A stretch of DNA of 64,000 nucleotides from Nitzschia sp. DOCU1 (lineage: Eukaryota; Bacillariophyta; Bacillariophyceae; Bacillariales; Bacillariaceae). The DNA lies in contig OX595990.1 in assembly GCA_951394045.1 (NCBI GenBank), positions 2,782,549 to 2,846,548 on the forward strand, in the 5' to 3' direction. The translations under genes were made by a program, and so were the position numbers. Shown here one piece after another: positions 20,923 to 30,857 of the stretch; the stretch's first letter is position 1, and each line of letters starts with the position of its first letter. Below the pieces are notes generated by a model, which did not search any database, was not told the DNA's origin, and saw only the letters and a list, made by a program, of their open reading frames with translations.

Positions 20923-22553
20923 ACATGTGGCGCGCTTGACTACGCTACTTTCGTCATGCGACCTGTTTGAGAAAGGCTGAAATTTTTTGTCGCCCCTTGC
21001 CACACCTGGGGGACTGCTATAGCTTTTGCTGGTGCTGCGGATTTTTGTTCATTCCGTGGTGGACAAGCAACTTGATACCAAAGACTATAGAAATATGTTG
21101 ATAGCTTCTGTCACGATAGTACCGTATTCTTGGTATGGCGACAACCTATCGAATCAAAGGCGCTGCCTACTTTGCCTTTCACCTGGTTAACTTTGCACCA
21201 TTGCTATGCTCTGCTAGCAAGGGGGTGAGGCGCCCACTTAAAAGAGATAGTGGTTACGAGCGAGGAAGAAAGCCGCCGCCGTCATCTACCAATTCTACGA
21301 TCATATTACTACTATGGAACCTCTACACGCAAAATAACGAAGAGGATACCCAAACCATTCCCTTCGTAGTGAGTACTAGATGATATCCGAACCCTACTAT
21401 GTCCCCTTCATTGCCACAACCACAGCCCTTGGTATTGCTGGTACTGACTGTTGTTGTTAGACAATCATCCTCATACTCGTGGTGGTGCTGGTGGTGGGAC
21501 GAGGACGAGCGGCTGCCCCCCCTCTAGCAGCAGCACCGGCAAAACAACTGAAGAACTACAACACGGGAAGAAAGCGGCTCCTCTGTTTGTAGGTCTTGAT
21601 GCGAACTTGGACCGATTGTACTAGTAGCGGCACTAACAAGAAATGAGGCAAGCACCAGCATTTTCTTTTGCGACGACGAATACCACTGAGCGGCAGCACC
21701 TAGTAATAGCATCGTCAAGAACAAGAAGCTACTTCTTGTTCTCCTGCTACTAGCCTACTACCTTTGTCTACAAGGCAAACAAGTCTAATGACTCGTGAGA
21801 CTATCCTATCATCATCTAACTGTAGTACATACACGTATCATCATAGCACATAGCTACTGCGGTATGGGGCGAGAACGAGGTGCTATGTTCCCCCTAACTC
21901 TAGACCCCATTTTCACCTATCCTCAAGTATTACCTGTACTATCTTTATGACGTGTGGATTGCCGTAGGACATTTTGGTTTGCTTGTCTCGCAGGATCAGG
22001 GACCACCGAATGAATGAATCAATCAATCTGAGGAACCTTCTACGATTTCCGCGCTTACTATCTTGGATTCAATAGAGAGGAGACATTTTGGTGCGGTGCC
22101 CAATCCGAACTTCGGAGAAAAAGAGTACTGCCTTCAAGACCGCATGACACGTCACGCTATGACGCTCTGCATGTCCGAGGAGTGTCAATGGCGGGCCTTT
22201 TGCGTCTTCCATTAGAGGCATAGTAGCTATCTATTGTAGGAGGCCCAGCCCATAATCGAATGCGAAGACGACCCTATTTCTCCTTGCATGTGATTTTCCC
22301 GCCCAGAGGATTCTGCTTCCTGCCGTGACGAACAAGGGAGAGGAGAGGTGAGAGCCACCATCTAAAGTACATACCAGGTACATTTCGCCGCCAAAGACGA
22401 CCTTGACTTCTTTTCATTCATATTCGGGATAGGGTCGTAGTTTTTCTTCAAACCAACGATCGTCCATTATTTTAGCGCTTGACCTGTCCGCTGACATTTC
22501 ATTTCCAATTTGTCCCGGATCATCCAGTATTTTCTAATCAATCACAGCAAAAC
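20923..22553. other. Long intergenic region upstream of kinase copy 2
   Basis: About 1.6 kb with no supported gene; only short frames lacking domains. Microrepeats of GGT/GCT and CTA type around 21430-21900. The last 100 bp or so should hold the kinase promoter and leader. Confidence 0.5.
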
Positions 22554-23822
22554 ATGTCGGTTTATGATGAGGATTTGTCAGTGGACGGGGCCATCCGACC
22601 CGGTCAAGACAAAGTGGCTTACAATGGCGACGTCGACGTCCAGGCCGCCAAGGCAGCATCTGAAGCTGCGTTCGTCCGAGTTATGGAATTTGAAGCAAAC
22701 TCCAAGCTTATGAACCGACCAGGCGAAGGCCAAGACGTCTCTCGTTTGGAGTGGGACGATATCTGCGTCGAAGGATTGCTCGGCGTCGGAGGATTCGCTT
22801 GTGTGTCCAAGGTTTCTGTGCCTTGTTTAGAGACTAACGACGACGAAGATGACCCGGCAGATGGGGGGTCGGACAGAAAGAGCGCCACCAGTGGCACTTC
22901 GTGCTCTTCTGCCAGCTATGGAATCTATGCTCTCAAATGTTTGAACGAGCGAACCACAATGAATGCCCAGACGTTCATCACGGGCGCGGCCGATCTGGCC
23001 AGTGAATTTCTCTTTTTGTCCAACCTCAGCCACGATAACATTGTCCGCATCCACGGCGTGTCCAGTGGTTGTGTGTCTCAAGCGTTTGAAGAGAGTGGGG
23101 GTTACTTCATTCTTCTTGAGCTTTTAAGAGGCACCGTCGCAGATTTACTCCGCTTGTGGCGAGAAGATCTGAAAGTGCCTGCCAAAGCCTCTAAAATCCC
23201 ATCGCCCTTTGATCGTGTCCAAGAGATTGCTATTGGCGTTGCCAGGGGTATGGAATACTTGCACCAGAACAATGTTGTTTTGAGAGACCTCAAGCCCCAC
23301 AATGTCGGTTTCGACCGGGGTGGCAATCCAAGAATCTTCGACTTTGGGCTTGCAAGAGAAGTCTGCATGGATTCGACGACCACCAGCATGGCCATCCCTG
23401 GTGTCGCGGGCTCGTGGCGCTACATGGCGCCAGAGGTTGCACTCGGCAATGGTTCAGTCTTCGGAAGCGATGTCTATAGTTATGGTATGATGCTTTGGGA
23501 ACTTTTGACACTAGAGAAACCATTCGACAAGTTAAATGGCCCTCAAGAACATCTCCAAAAAGTAGCCACTAAAGGTGCCCGACCACCCACGACGAACCTT
23601 CCAACCCAAGGTGTGAAGGATTTGCTTAAGGATTGTTGGGAGACCGATCCTGACATGAGACCTTCCTTTTCCGGAGTTTGCAAGACTTTGGAATTCGAGC
23701 TAGCGGCTAGCAAGGACCAATTGGAGGCTGCTCAGCGGTTATCTTGGCGACAGCAATTTTCGGTTCTTAAGAAGACCGTCAAGACACAAATCCGAGAGCG
23801 ACGACGAAGTACCGGAATGTAA
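22554..23822 (+). CDS. TKL-like protein kinase, copy 2
   Basis: 422 residues from ATG 22554; an earlier in-frame codon at 22479 is less likely because it only adds leader-like residues. Landmarks: glycine loop GVGGFACVSKV, beta-3 lysine YALKCLNE, alpha-C Glu in SEFLFLSNLSH, catalytic loop VVLRDLKPHN, DFG in IFDFGLARE, WRYMAPEVAL and SDVYSYGMMLWELL. The HRD His is Leu, while Arg, Asp, Lys and Asn remain. An acidic insert (TNDDEDDPADGG) separates the glycine loop from the lysine. The basic C-terminal tail (KTQIRERRRST) is not kinase. Clear paralogue of the gene at 16866-18149, in divergent orientation, suggesting an inverted local duplication. Predicted Ser/Thr kinase with unknown pathway. Confidence 0.8.
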   Translation: MSVYDEDLSVDGAIRPGQDKVAYNGDVDVQAAKAASEAAFVRVMEFEANSKLMNRPGEGQDVSRLEWDDICVEGLLGVGGFACVSKVSVPCLETNDDEDDPADGGSDRKSATSGTSCSSASYGIYALKCLNERTTMNAQTFITGAADLASEFLFLSNLSHDNIVRIHGVSSGCVSQAFEESGGYFILLELLRGTVADLLRLWREDLKVPAKASKIPSPFDRVQEIAIGVARGMEYLHQNNVVLRDLKPHNVGFDRGGNPRIFDFGLAREVCMDSTTTSMAIPGVAGSWRYMAPEVALGNGSVFGSDVYSYGMMLWELLTLEKPFDKLNGPQEHLQKVATKGARPPTTNLPTQGVKDLLKDCWETDPDMRPSFSGVCKTLEFELAASKDQLEAAQRLSWRQQFSVLKKTVKTQIRERRRSTGM

Positions 23823-24072
23823 AAATGGAATTCGCAGAGGGGGAATGAATCCATGCTTTGCTACATCGACAGCCTACAATGGGCTTTCATATTCATTTTA
23901 AGATCAACAATCAATCAAGTTACTCTAGTAGCAGCTGATTGAATTCTCCCATTTAGTTAGAGTACTTTTCGTTAGCAAGAGCGAGCTAGCCTCCTACAAC
24001 GGCCCTTCCCTTGTTTGTGTCAACGTTATTGTGAGAAGCGGCGCTCGTATGCGCGACCATTAGCATCTGTAT

Positions 24073-24861
24073 TTAGTTAGATTCGTTCGTTTGCTTTTCT
24101 TTGGATGAAATAAATTGAGTGGAGACCCATTCCGCAATATTGTCAACATTGAAAGTAGGCGATGCATAGTGCGCATTTAGTTTGCGGTGGTGGTCCAGGT
24201 GATTGTGCGTAGAAACAAAGAGGGATGGCAGCCACTCTTGAGATAAAGCTTCCAGATACGGTGTATGCACCAATATATTGGTAATGGAGAGCCACCAAGT
24301 CGCTCGCGACACACTTAGCGCATGGATCGGAAGATTATGATTCCATGCCAATAGTAAAGGCAACAAAAATGGAAACATGTAGGCAAAGACGTATTCGCCA
24401 ACAGTGACTGCGTTGGCCGCCGACGGCGGAACGTGGGTATGAAAACGATGATGGAACCGATGAAATCGTTGGTAAAGAGCAGGATGCTCATGAAATGCCT
24501 TGTGAATCAAGTAGTACTGAATTGCATGACCACCTATCATCCAAACCGCTTCGACTAGTTGCCGTGGAATTGGTGGGCGTCCTTCAAAGTCGCACAGGAG
24601 CCAACTGGCAACGGTATAAATGGGCGTTCCAATGAATAATGGATTGCAAATACTATAGATCCATCCTTGTATGTATAAAGACTTGCCGTTGGGTTGTTTT
24701 TGGACTCCCCGCACAGTCTCGAGACAGAGCCCAAACTCGAGAACCGCACTAAATAGAAATGTGGCGAAAAAAATCACCAAAACGGGCCGAGCCTTTTCCA
24801 GTATGATTTGCCGTTCCGATACAAGGAGCTCCCAGTAAGAAGAGAGGAGATTGTCTGTCAT
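24073..24861 (-). CDS. Fatty acid hydroxylase / sterol desaturase family membrane protein
   Basis: 262 residues from ATG. Hydrophobic segments at about 25-45, 75-100 and 155-195 flank the diagnostic histidine boxes: HKAFHEH, HRFHHRFH and, near the end, HNHLDHHRKLNAHYASP. These eight-plus histidines form the di-iron site of the fatty-acid-hydroxylase superfamily (C-4 sterol methyl oxidases, C-5 sterol desaturases, fatty acid hydroxylases). It should act in the ER membrane as an oxygen- and electron-donor-dependent lipid oxidase. The exact substrate (sterol, sphingoid base or fatty acid) cannot be told from the motifs. Length fits the family. No intron seen; convergent with kinase copy 2. Confidence 0.8.
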   Translation of the reverse strand: MTDNLLSSYWELLVSERQIILEKARPVLVIFFATFLFSAVLEFGLCLETVRGVQKQPNGKSLYIQGWIYSICNPLFIGTPIYTVASWLLCDFEGRPPIPRQLVEAVWMIGGHAIQYYLIHKAFHEHPALYQRFHRFHHRFHTHVPPSAANAVTVGEYVFAYMFPFLLPLLLAWNHNLPIHALSVSRATWWLSITNILVHTPYLEALSQEWLPSLFVSTHNHLDHHRKLNAHYASPTFNVDNIAEWVSTQFISSKEKQTNESN

Positions 24862-25354
24862 TATAGGATGCTACGACATTGGTTGTGAAGGGTGGTATAC
24901 GATTGAACAAAGCAACGATTTCACCTTGGGTGCGTTGGCAAGTTTCTTTTTTTCACAACAGCAAGTGAGAAAGTCAAAGATGACGAGAGAAATGACCACC
25001 GATCAGCAGCACACGCACGCTCTAAGTTTGTACTATGATCGCACCATTATTCAAAGCAGTCGAAATGGTCGTTCCACCGGATATGATGACGTCATAAGAT
25101 CTTTTGTGACCCCCATTTTCTTCTTCGCCATACTCTCTCTCGTTGCTCCCTTTTGTTCTGCGACTTCGAAGAGAAGCGCAGATGGCCGATGTCGACGCAA
25201 GAACTTCCGCATTGGCGGTCGGGAACTATCAGCTCCTGCCGAAAGAACAACCAAATCATGAGATGGCCATGATCGTCATCACACGTACGATACCGGTAGT
25301 TTTATTTCTGCGCCAAGATTAGGCTAAGCGGGAGGATCGTTGTTGGAGATCAAG
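24862..25354. promoter_or_regulatory. Divergent interval between hydroxylase and LRR genes
   Basis: 493 bp between two start codons. No specific motif beyond GATACCGGTAGT near 25290, a near match to the recurring palindrome. Short frames here lack support. Confidence 0.4.
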
Positions 25355-26791
25355 ATGACGAGATGGCCGCCCAACGAAAATCTGCAATGTCCAGTTGGGC
25401 GTGAAGTCTCCTTCAATCTTAGCCAAGGAAAGATCACTGATGTTAGCCATCAGGATTCCTTTGGAGGAGGACGGGGTGCATCCTGCGTGATTCCGAAAGT
25501 CGCTTCAGTCCGAGAACTAGCAGATGAAATTCGAAAAGGCGACGTGGAATGCTTGCGATTGCACGGATTTGATCATGTACGGCATCTCCGAGAAAGTGAC
25601 ATGGAAATTCTCTTTCATGCTTTGGAAGAGAATACGTCTATAGTGGAAGTGTCCATGGGGTGGAGTATCCAAGAAAGATCTGTGGCATTGCTGCTGGAAA
25701 AGATCGCCTCTCTTGCAAATCTACGACGATTAAGCTTGAAATCCTTTACATGGATCTCAGAGAACTCCTTGGATAAGATCGTTAGTAACTCCTCCCTGCA
25801 GGAACTTGAATTTCAAGGGGTTTGGGTTCGAACTTCTTCGGGTGAAGGACGTCGAACTATTGTACATTCCTTGGTTGAAATGGGCGACGCGATGAAATGC
25901 AAACTTTCAGGACTTCGTCTCATTCGATGCTCGCTTCGCGATGACGATTGCGTCAAGCTTTGTAGCTTCTCCCGCAAGCATCAATCTGGGCTGAAGGAGC
26001 TCAGCATTCGGGGAAACCGTTTTGTCACAGGAGTTGGCCTAGCAGCTTTGATGCAAGCCCGAGTGGTACGGCTGGATGTGAGTGACTGTGCCCTGTCCAG
26101 TGGAGATCTTGTAAACGTCGTACAGACAGCAGAAAAGGACGAAGGCGTCTGCCACGGAGGCCCTAAGGAACTGATACTGGCTTGCAATCGCAATATTTCC
26201 ACTTCTGATAGTGGATCTTTTCTAAGCTTTACCGAATTGTGCGTTGCCAGTCTAAAAGTATTGGATCTATCTGAGTGCAGTATTCGAGAACAGGATCTGA
26301 TGTGTATCCTCCAAATGCTTCAGAGAGATGCCTGTCGCCTCGAATCTTTCCTTTGCGAAGGCCATTTCTCCGTGCCAGTTCAAGAGATTGCAGAGCTGCT
26401 TGTCAAGAATCGAACTCTCTCGTCCTTTGCTCTCAGCACCTCGAGAGACGAATATGATTCAAAGTTGGAGAAACGCAGCTGCTTCGCACAAAGCTTGAAA
26501 TCCAACTACAACTTGCATTCTTTGCAAATCAACTGCTGCGGTACTGACATTATCGTAATGGACAGAGATGATCTTGATGAGGAACAGCCCGATGCCACCG
26601 TGGCTGAGATCGACTTCTTGCTCCGTTTGAATCGAGCGGGGCGCAAGATCTTGCTGGAAGATGGTTGCGCCTCTCATCCGGCGGTGTTGCGAGAAATTCT
26701 TCAAAAGTCTACCACCCAGGGCGACGATGTCCTCTTTTGGTTCCTACAGAACGGCTTGAGTACCCACTTTGTTCAAGGGGTAGCGAATTGA
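25355..26791 (+). CDS. RNI-like leucine-rich repeat protein
   Basis: 478 residues from ATG 25355, no intron seen. Irregular leucine-rich repeats of ribonuclease-inhibitor type run from about residue 65 to 370: for example LRRLSLKSFTWISENSL, SSLQELEFQGVW, LSGLRLIRCSLRDDD, LKELSIRGNRFVTGVGL and LKVLDLSECSIREQDL. The C-terminal region contains FLLRLNRAGRKILLEDG, a segment I associate with diatom/stramenopile LRR proteins that often precedes a short helical tail. No signal peptide or kinase domain, so it is likely intracellular and scaffolding. Specific partners are unknown. Confidence 0.7.
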   Translation: MTRWPPNENLQCPVGREVSFNLSQGKITDVSHQDSFGGGRGASCVIPKVASVRELADEIRKGDVECLRLHGFDHVRHLRESDMEILFHALEENTSIVEVSMGWSIQERSVALLLEKIASLANLRRLSLKSFTWISENSLDKIVSNSSLQELEFQGVWVRTSSGEGRRTIVHSLVEMGDAMKCKLSGLRLIRCSLRDDDCVKLCSFSRKHQSGLKELSIRGNRFVTGVGLAALMQARVVRLDVSDCALSSGDLVNVVQTAEKDEGVCHGGPKELILACNRNISTSDSGSFLSFTELCVASLKVLDLSECSIREQDLMCILQMLQRDACRLESFLCEGHFSVPVQEIAELLVKNRTLSSFALSTSRDEYDSKLEKRSCFAQSLKSNYNLHSLQINCCGTDIIVMDRDDLDEEQPDATVAEIDFLLRLNRAGRKILLEDGCASHPAVLREILQKSTTQGDDVLFWFLQNGLSTHFVQGVAN

Positions 26792-27339
26792 TTGCATGCA
26801 CGTGGAGGAGCCGCTGGTGGTAGACGCATGCACGTGGAGGAGCCGCTGCTGTGGTAGACGCGCGGTGACTACCGGTAGAACCCGGCTACAATAGCAACCC
26901 CTCTCTACTAGCTGCCCGTGCTTCTTTTTACCGCTCCGCTTATATTGTAGCTATGAAAGCTTTCTAGGGTACAAATTACCAGTAGAAGGGGGGCAATTCT
27001 TGTATAGGAGAGTTTTGTCGCCATTGGGAGGGTACGATACCGATACAACAAAGAACCCCTATGAAGGATTGACTCGGGTTGGTCAGATTGTTCGACCCCT
27101 TCGACCAACGATCGGGTCATTATGCTACGCCGACTTCTCTGTACCGTTTGTACCACAGCGCCCCTTTCCGATACTCCCTCTTCTTTCGAACGACAATGGC
27201 CAACAGCAGCGATAGTATCGCTTTCCGAGTGCCCTCAACCATAACGGGTACAGAACCCAGCGAGATATCGGGCTCCTCCAGTTACTTCATTCAGACCGTT
27301 CGGGAAACATTAGACGAAACTTGAATCAATAACGAAACC
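26792..27339. other. Intergenic with a tandem duplication and a short upstream frame
   Basis: Carries a 32-34 bp tandem duplication at 26794-26859, the palindrome CTACCGGTAG at 26869-26878, and in the UBC13 leader a 42-codon ATG frame at 27196-27324 that could act as an upstream ORF. Confidence 0.45.
26794..26859. repeat. Tandem duplication, two units of 32 and 34 bp
   Basis: Both units begin GCATGCACGTGGAGGAGCCG and end GGTAGAC; the second has 2 extra bases (GCTGCTGTGG versus GCTGGTGG). It starts 2 bp after the LRR stop codon, so it lies in that gene's 3' untranslated region. Confidence 0.9.
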
Positions 27340-27952
27340 ATGGCAACTCCTAATGGCCTCCCCCGCAGAATCGTCAAGGTAAGTCAAGTACGCGAGGCTG
27401 GCTTATTCGCCCCATCAGAGATAATGACCAAATGTGATGTCGCTTTGTCGTCTTTCCCATTCTATTCCCGTCCTGACACATTATCGCTGGGGTGTTTCTA
27501 TTCTCAATCTTGCGCAGGAAACGCAACGCTTAATTTCGGAGCCAGTGGCGGGTATCAGTGCTACACCATACGCGGACAATTTACGATATTTCGCTGTTGC
27601 AATCGAGGGACCAGGGGACTCGCCTTATGAAAATGGTGTCTTTCAACTCGAACTTTTTCTTCCAGCAGACTATCCCATGGCTCCTCCAAAAGTCCGATTT
27701 TTGACCAAAATCTACCACCCGAATGTAGACAAACTAGGGCGCATCTGTCTGGATATTTTGAAGGACAAATGGAGCCCTGCGCTTCAGATTAGAACCGTTC
27801 TTCTGTCGATCCAAGCCTTGCTAAGTGCACCGAATCCGGACGATCCATTGGATAATACAGTAGCGGAGGTATGGAAGAACAATGAACAGGAAGCTCTGAA
27901 GCGAGCGAGAGAGTTCACAGAAAGCTTTGCCATGAAGGCGGCGGACAAGTAG
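27340..27952 (+). CDS. UBC13: Ubiquitin-conjugating enzyme E2 N (UBC13)
   Basis: Exons 27340-27378 and 27518-27952 are joined across a 139-nt GT-AG intron (phase 0), giving 157 residues. Exon 1 encodes [13 protein letters not shown]; exon 2 starts [10 protein letters not shown], the usual UBC alpha-1 helix. The E2 core is complete: the HPN motif ([15 protein letters not shown]), active-site Cys at about residue 90, and [17 protein letters not shown] followed by PNPDDPLDN, which is the UBC13-type pattern rather than other E2s. With a UEV partner it builds Lys63-linked ubiquitin chains in DNA-damage tolerance and signalling. The intron after about a dozen codons is plausible, and the leader contains a 42-codon upstream frame that may tune translation. 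Confidence 0.93.
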
Positions 27953-28320
27953 ATGCGCATCACAGTGTGTCGTCACGCCGTTGCCGTGGCGGACACCGCC
28001 TCTTCTCGGCATTATCTTTGGCCGACTAGCAAGTACTCACGGGTGAACAAAACCTGATATTATAATTCTGACCACTACCAATCCGAGCTTCGTTGCCTCA
28101 TAATCATGCAGACATTCTAGTACTATTTGTCAATAGCAATCGAAGAAGGTCTGGCAGACGAATCCGCTCGTGTACTAGCCAGGCCTTCTGTCTTCTCTAT
28201 GATAATGAATATTCGTGGGTGGGGTTTGTTTGATGCACGTACGTTTCACTCTCTCTGAAGGCGGAAATGGTCAGCGCTTTTTCGTCCCAGAATCATGATC
28301 CGTGCGACCCTTCAATCTTC
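27953..28320. other. Convergent intergenic spacer
   Basis: Between the stops of UBC13 and the DUF2358 gene. No gene seen. Confidence 0.5.
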
Positions 28321-29252
28321 TTATTTCGGCTTCAAGAATGCCGACAGGGCCTCAAAAGGCGGAAAGACAGGAGCTGCGTTCGGCGTCTTACCCAAAGTCG
28401 GCATGGCTACTATTCGCTTTTCGACCGGAGGAGCTGGAGGCGCGGTCACCTTTCCGATCAGAGCAGGGAAAATTGCACTACGGTGATATCGAAGAAAGTG
28501 AGTTTCATCCAATCCATGTGACAAGACACCGACGCTGGTAGCTTTACTAATGTATCAACGTACCTCAGCAAGATGTCCCAGGGAGGTAGATCAAATCGGT
28601 CCTCCTGAAATACAATCAGCGATGTCTTGGGATCGACGACGAAATCTGTATAAACAATATACGGTTTGATTGGCAACCCAAAGGCAATGTTGACATTTCC
28701 CGACAAGCGCCATGTACAAGTAATGATTGGTTTTTCGGGTGTTGACGTTGTCGTATTCACGACAGTAGAAATGATCTCTGCCCTTGACGTTTTCTGGTCG
28801 AAAAGCCTTCGCACCCCTCGGGCGTAGTCTTCAATGCCCTTGAGCTGGACATCTGGGTCCTGAAATTCAAAGTCCTCCGAGAAATATCTTGGATTCACTC
28901 TTCCAGTTACGAACCACTCCTTTTCAATCAGTTCGTAGTCCAATGCCGATGCCAATGTCTCCAATGACGTTGTCGGCGGTATCTTTGGAGCGTCAAAGTC
29001 GATATCTGCCAATGGATCCGCCTGGGGCATGGAATCTTTTTGCATAAAGTTTGAAAGTACTTTCGTCACAACATTTCGATACTCTTCAACGCCAGAAGCC
29101 GTCATTTCGGTTCTTTCAGTATCCTTTGGCACGGCGTCCGTTCTATGACTCGTATGCCGCGAGCATGAATTTACCGGTTTGATTGTCGGAACGAAGGCAT
29201 GACTGCTGAAGGCACCCACCAAGGCAAAGCTGATGACTTGAAAAGCTTTCAT
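28321..29252 (-). CDS. Plastid-targeted DUF2358 (SnoaL/NTF2-like) protein
   Basis: Exons 29252-28564 and 28477-28321 across an 86-nt GT-AG intron (phase 2) give 281 residues. The N-terminus is a signal peptide (KAFQVISFALVGAFSSHAF) with the plastid-import motif SHAFVP at the cleavage site. The core has the DUF2358 pattern: LDYELIEKEWFVTGRVN, RYFSEDFEFQDPDVQLKG, and TCTWRLSGNVNIAFGLP, followed by a beta-rich section. DUF2358 proteins occur in plants, algae and cyanobacteria and are stromal or thylakoid-associated with no known enzymatic role. Exon 2 encodes a Pro-rich tail, frame-checked by the splice. Likely a plastid protein of unknown activity. Confidence 0.75.
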
Positions 29253-29756
29253 CCTGTTTGAGGAGCTGGGAATGGTTATTCAATAAAACTTCCACAGAAA
29301 CCTAGGCAGCCCTAAAGCTGCAATGAGAAAGAACGAGATGAACGACGTACGCCGAAAAAAATCAGAAAGATTTTGCTTGGGGCATATTTGATTCCTGCTA
29401 GTCAAAAATTGAGAACACGTCAGTCGCAAAACTACGGTACGGATGCACTGGTACGTACTACACGGAGACTTCGAAGATATGATACCCTGCAGAGGGAGCA
29501 ACTAACATTGCGACTTGACATAAGCAGTAGACGAGCTTTGCAGTTTGTATGGATTCAAGACTGGTACAATCCTCTAGGCAAGGGGAGGGAGACAAGGCGA
29601 ATGAATTAATGGCCGTTTCTCGCTATGAATTGATGACCTCGTCTTTTTTCCATAGTAGCAAGTGGTACGAGTACAAACCGAGGTACAAAAGCACAGCAGT
29701 AGTATATTCCCTCAGAAATTTATGGCATCTCTAACTAGTATGGTCATGTATAGGAT
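29253..29756. other. Intergenic between DUF2358 and thioredoxin genes
   Basis: Both flanking genes are on the minus strand. No gene seen. Confidence 0.5.
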
Positions 29757-30278
29757 TTAGCTCAGGTGCTTCGTGATTGCTGCTTCAATGGCTTCTGCGT
29801 TCGCACCGTTGACAACATCAACCTTTTCGCCATTCTTGAAATAGTGAAATGAGGGTACAGATCGGACTCCCTCCCGCTTCATCAACTTGGACGCATCAGG
29901 GGAAGCGTCTCCAATGACCTAAAAAGAAGAAAAACGAGAGAATTAATTCGTGAGCCCGTCATCCAGTTTGCCCGATATCCAACTTGTCACGCTGGAACCA
30001 CCTACCTTGAGGAAGACGGCATCTGGGTACTTGTCGCTGAACTCATCAAATTTGGGGGCAATAACTTTGCATGGACCACACCAGGTCGTCGAGTAGTCAA
30101 CAACAACCAAATTACCTCCAGCGCTCGAAATAGTCTTGTCGAAAGCAGCTTCCCCGTCGATATCAACGACAGCCATTCTGGATGTCACTGCTCGGCTCGA
30201 GAAAGCAACCGGGGCGAATGCATCGACGGAAAACACAGCCAACAAGGCAAGAAGCAGGGATTTCGTCATGTTGTTCAT
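29757..30278 (-). CDS. Plastid thioredoxin
   Basis: Exons 30278-30006 and 29918-29757 across an 87-nt GT-AG intron (phase 0) give 144 residues. A signal peptide (SLLLALLAVFSVDA) is followed by FAPVAF, a strong match to the ASAFAP plastid-import motif. The thioredoxin fold is complete: WCGPC at about residues 66-70, APKFDEFSDKYPDAVFLKV, the cis-Pro loop GVRSVPSFHYF and KNGEKVDVVNGAN. It should be a stromal disulfide reductase fed by ferredoxin/thioredoxin reductase or NADPH systems; the subtype (m, f, h, x, y) is not certain. Reading through the intron meets a stop after 20 codons, which supports splicing. It diverges from ArgJ with about 580 bp between starts. Confidence 0.88.
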
Positions 30279-30857
30279 GGTAACTTAAATTTGCGACAAG
30301 GGGAGATTTGACCTGATAAGAATATGATACGGCGTGGCGTTCCGATCGGATCTGCTGGGTTGGCATCGTCGATTTGCGGCCATGTCAACCCGAAGCGCCA
30401 GCGCCTTTCCATCTGAGTTCACCGGGTGGGGTTCTCGGATTCGAAGAAGCAGTGCGAAGCCGCCCCTCGCCTGCCCTCGTGCGTTTTCAATGAGGCGATC
30501 GACTATTTCGACCAAATCATGCATCTGCTCGTGTCGACCACAAGTTCAACTTGGTCAGAATTTCGATTCACCGTGACAATCTAAAATTCCTCATTCCTTT
30601 ACGCCTGGCATTCATCCGTGCTTCGCGGTTTTGTGAATTCCCGCCCTGCGCACGCATGGCCGTCCTGACAGCGCGCCAACCCTGCAAGGCGAAAGATCCA
30701 ATTCCAAAGACCGAGAAATCAACGAGATCCGCCGATCTTTCGCCTCCCCCGAGACAACACAACCGCCAATCACACTCCGACCACGAAATTGCGTCGCATC
30801 TTCTCTTTCTCAAACTTGCTCACAATCTTCGACCAACGACCGAAACCAACATTGACC
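30279..30857. promoter_or_regulatory. Divergent interval between thioredoxin and ArgJ
   Basis: Should contain both promoters. The open frame at 30551-30857 has no family signature and is left out. No specific element recognised. Confidence 0.35.
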
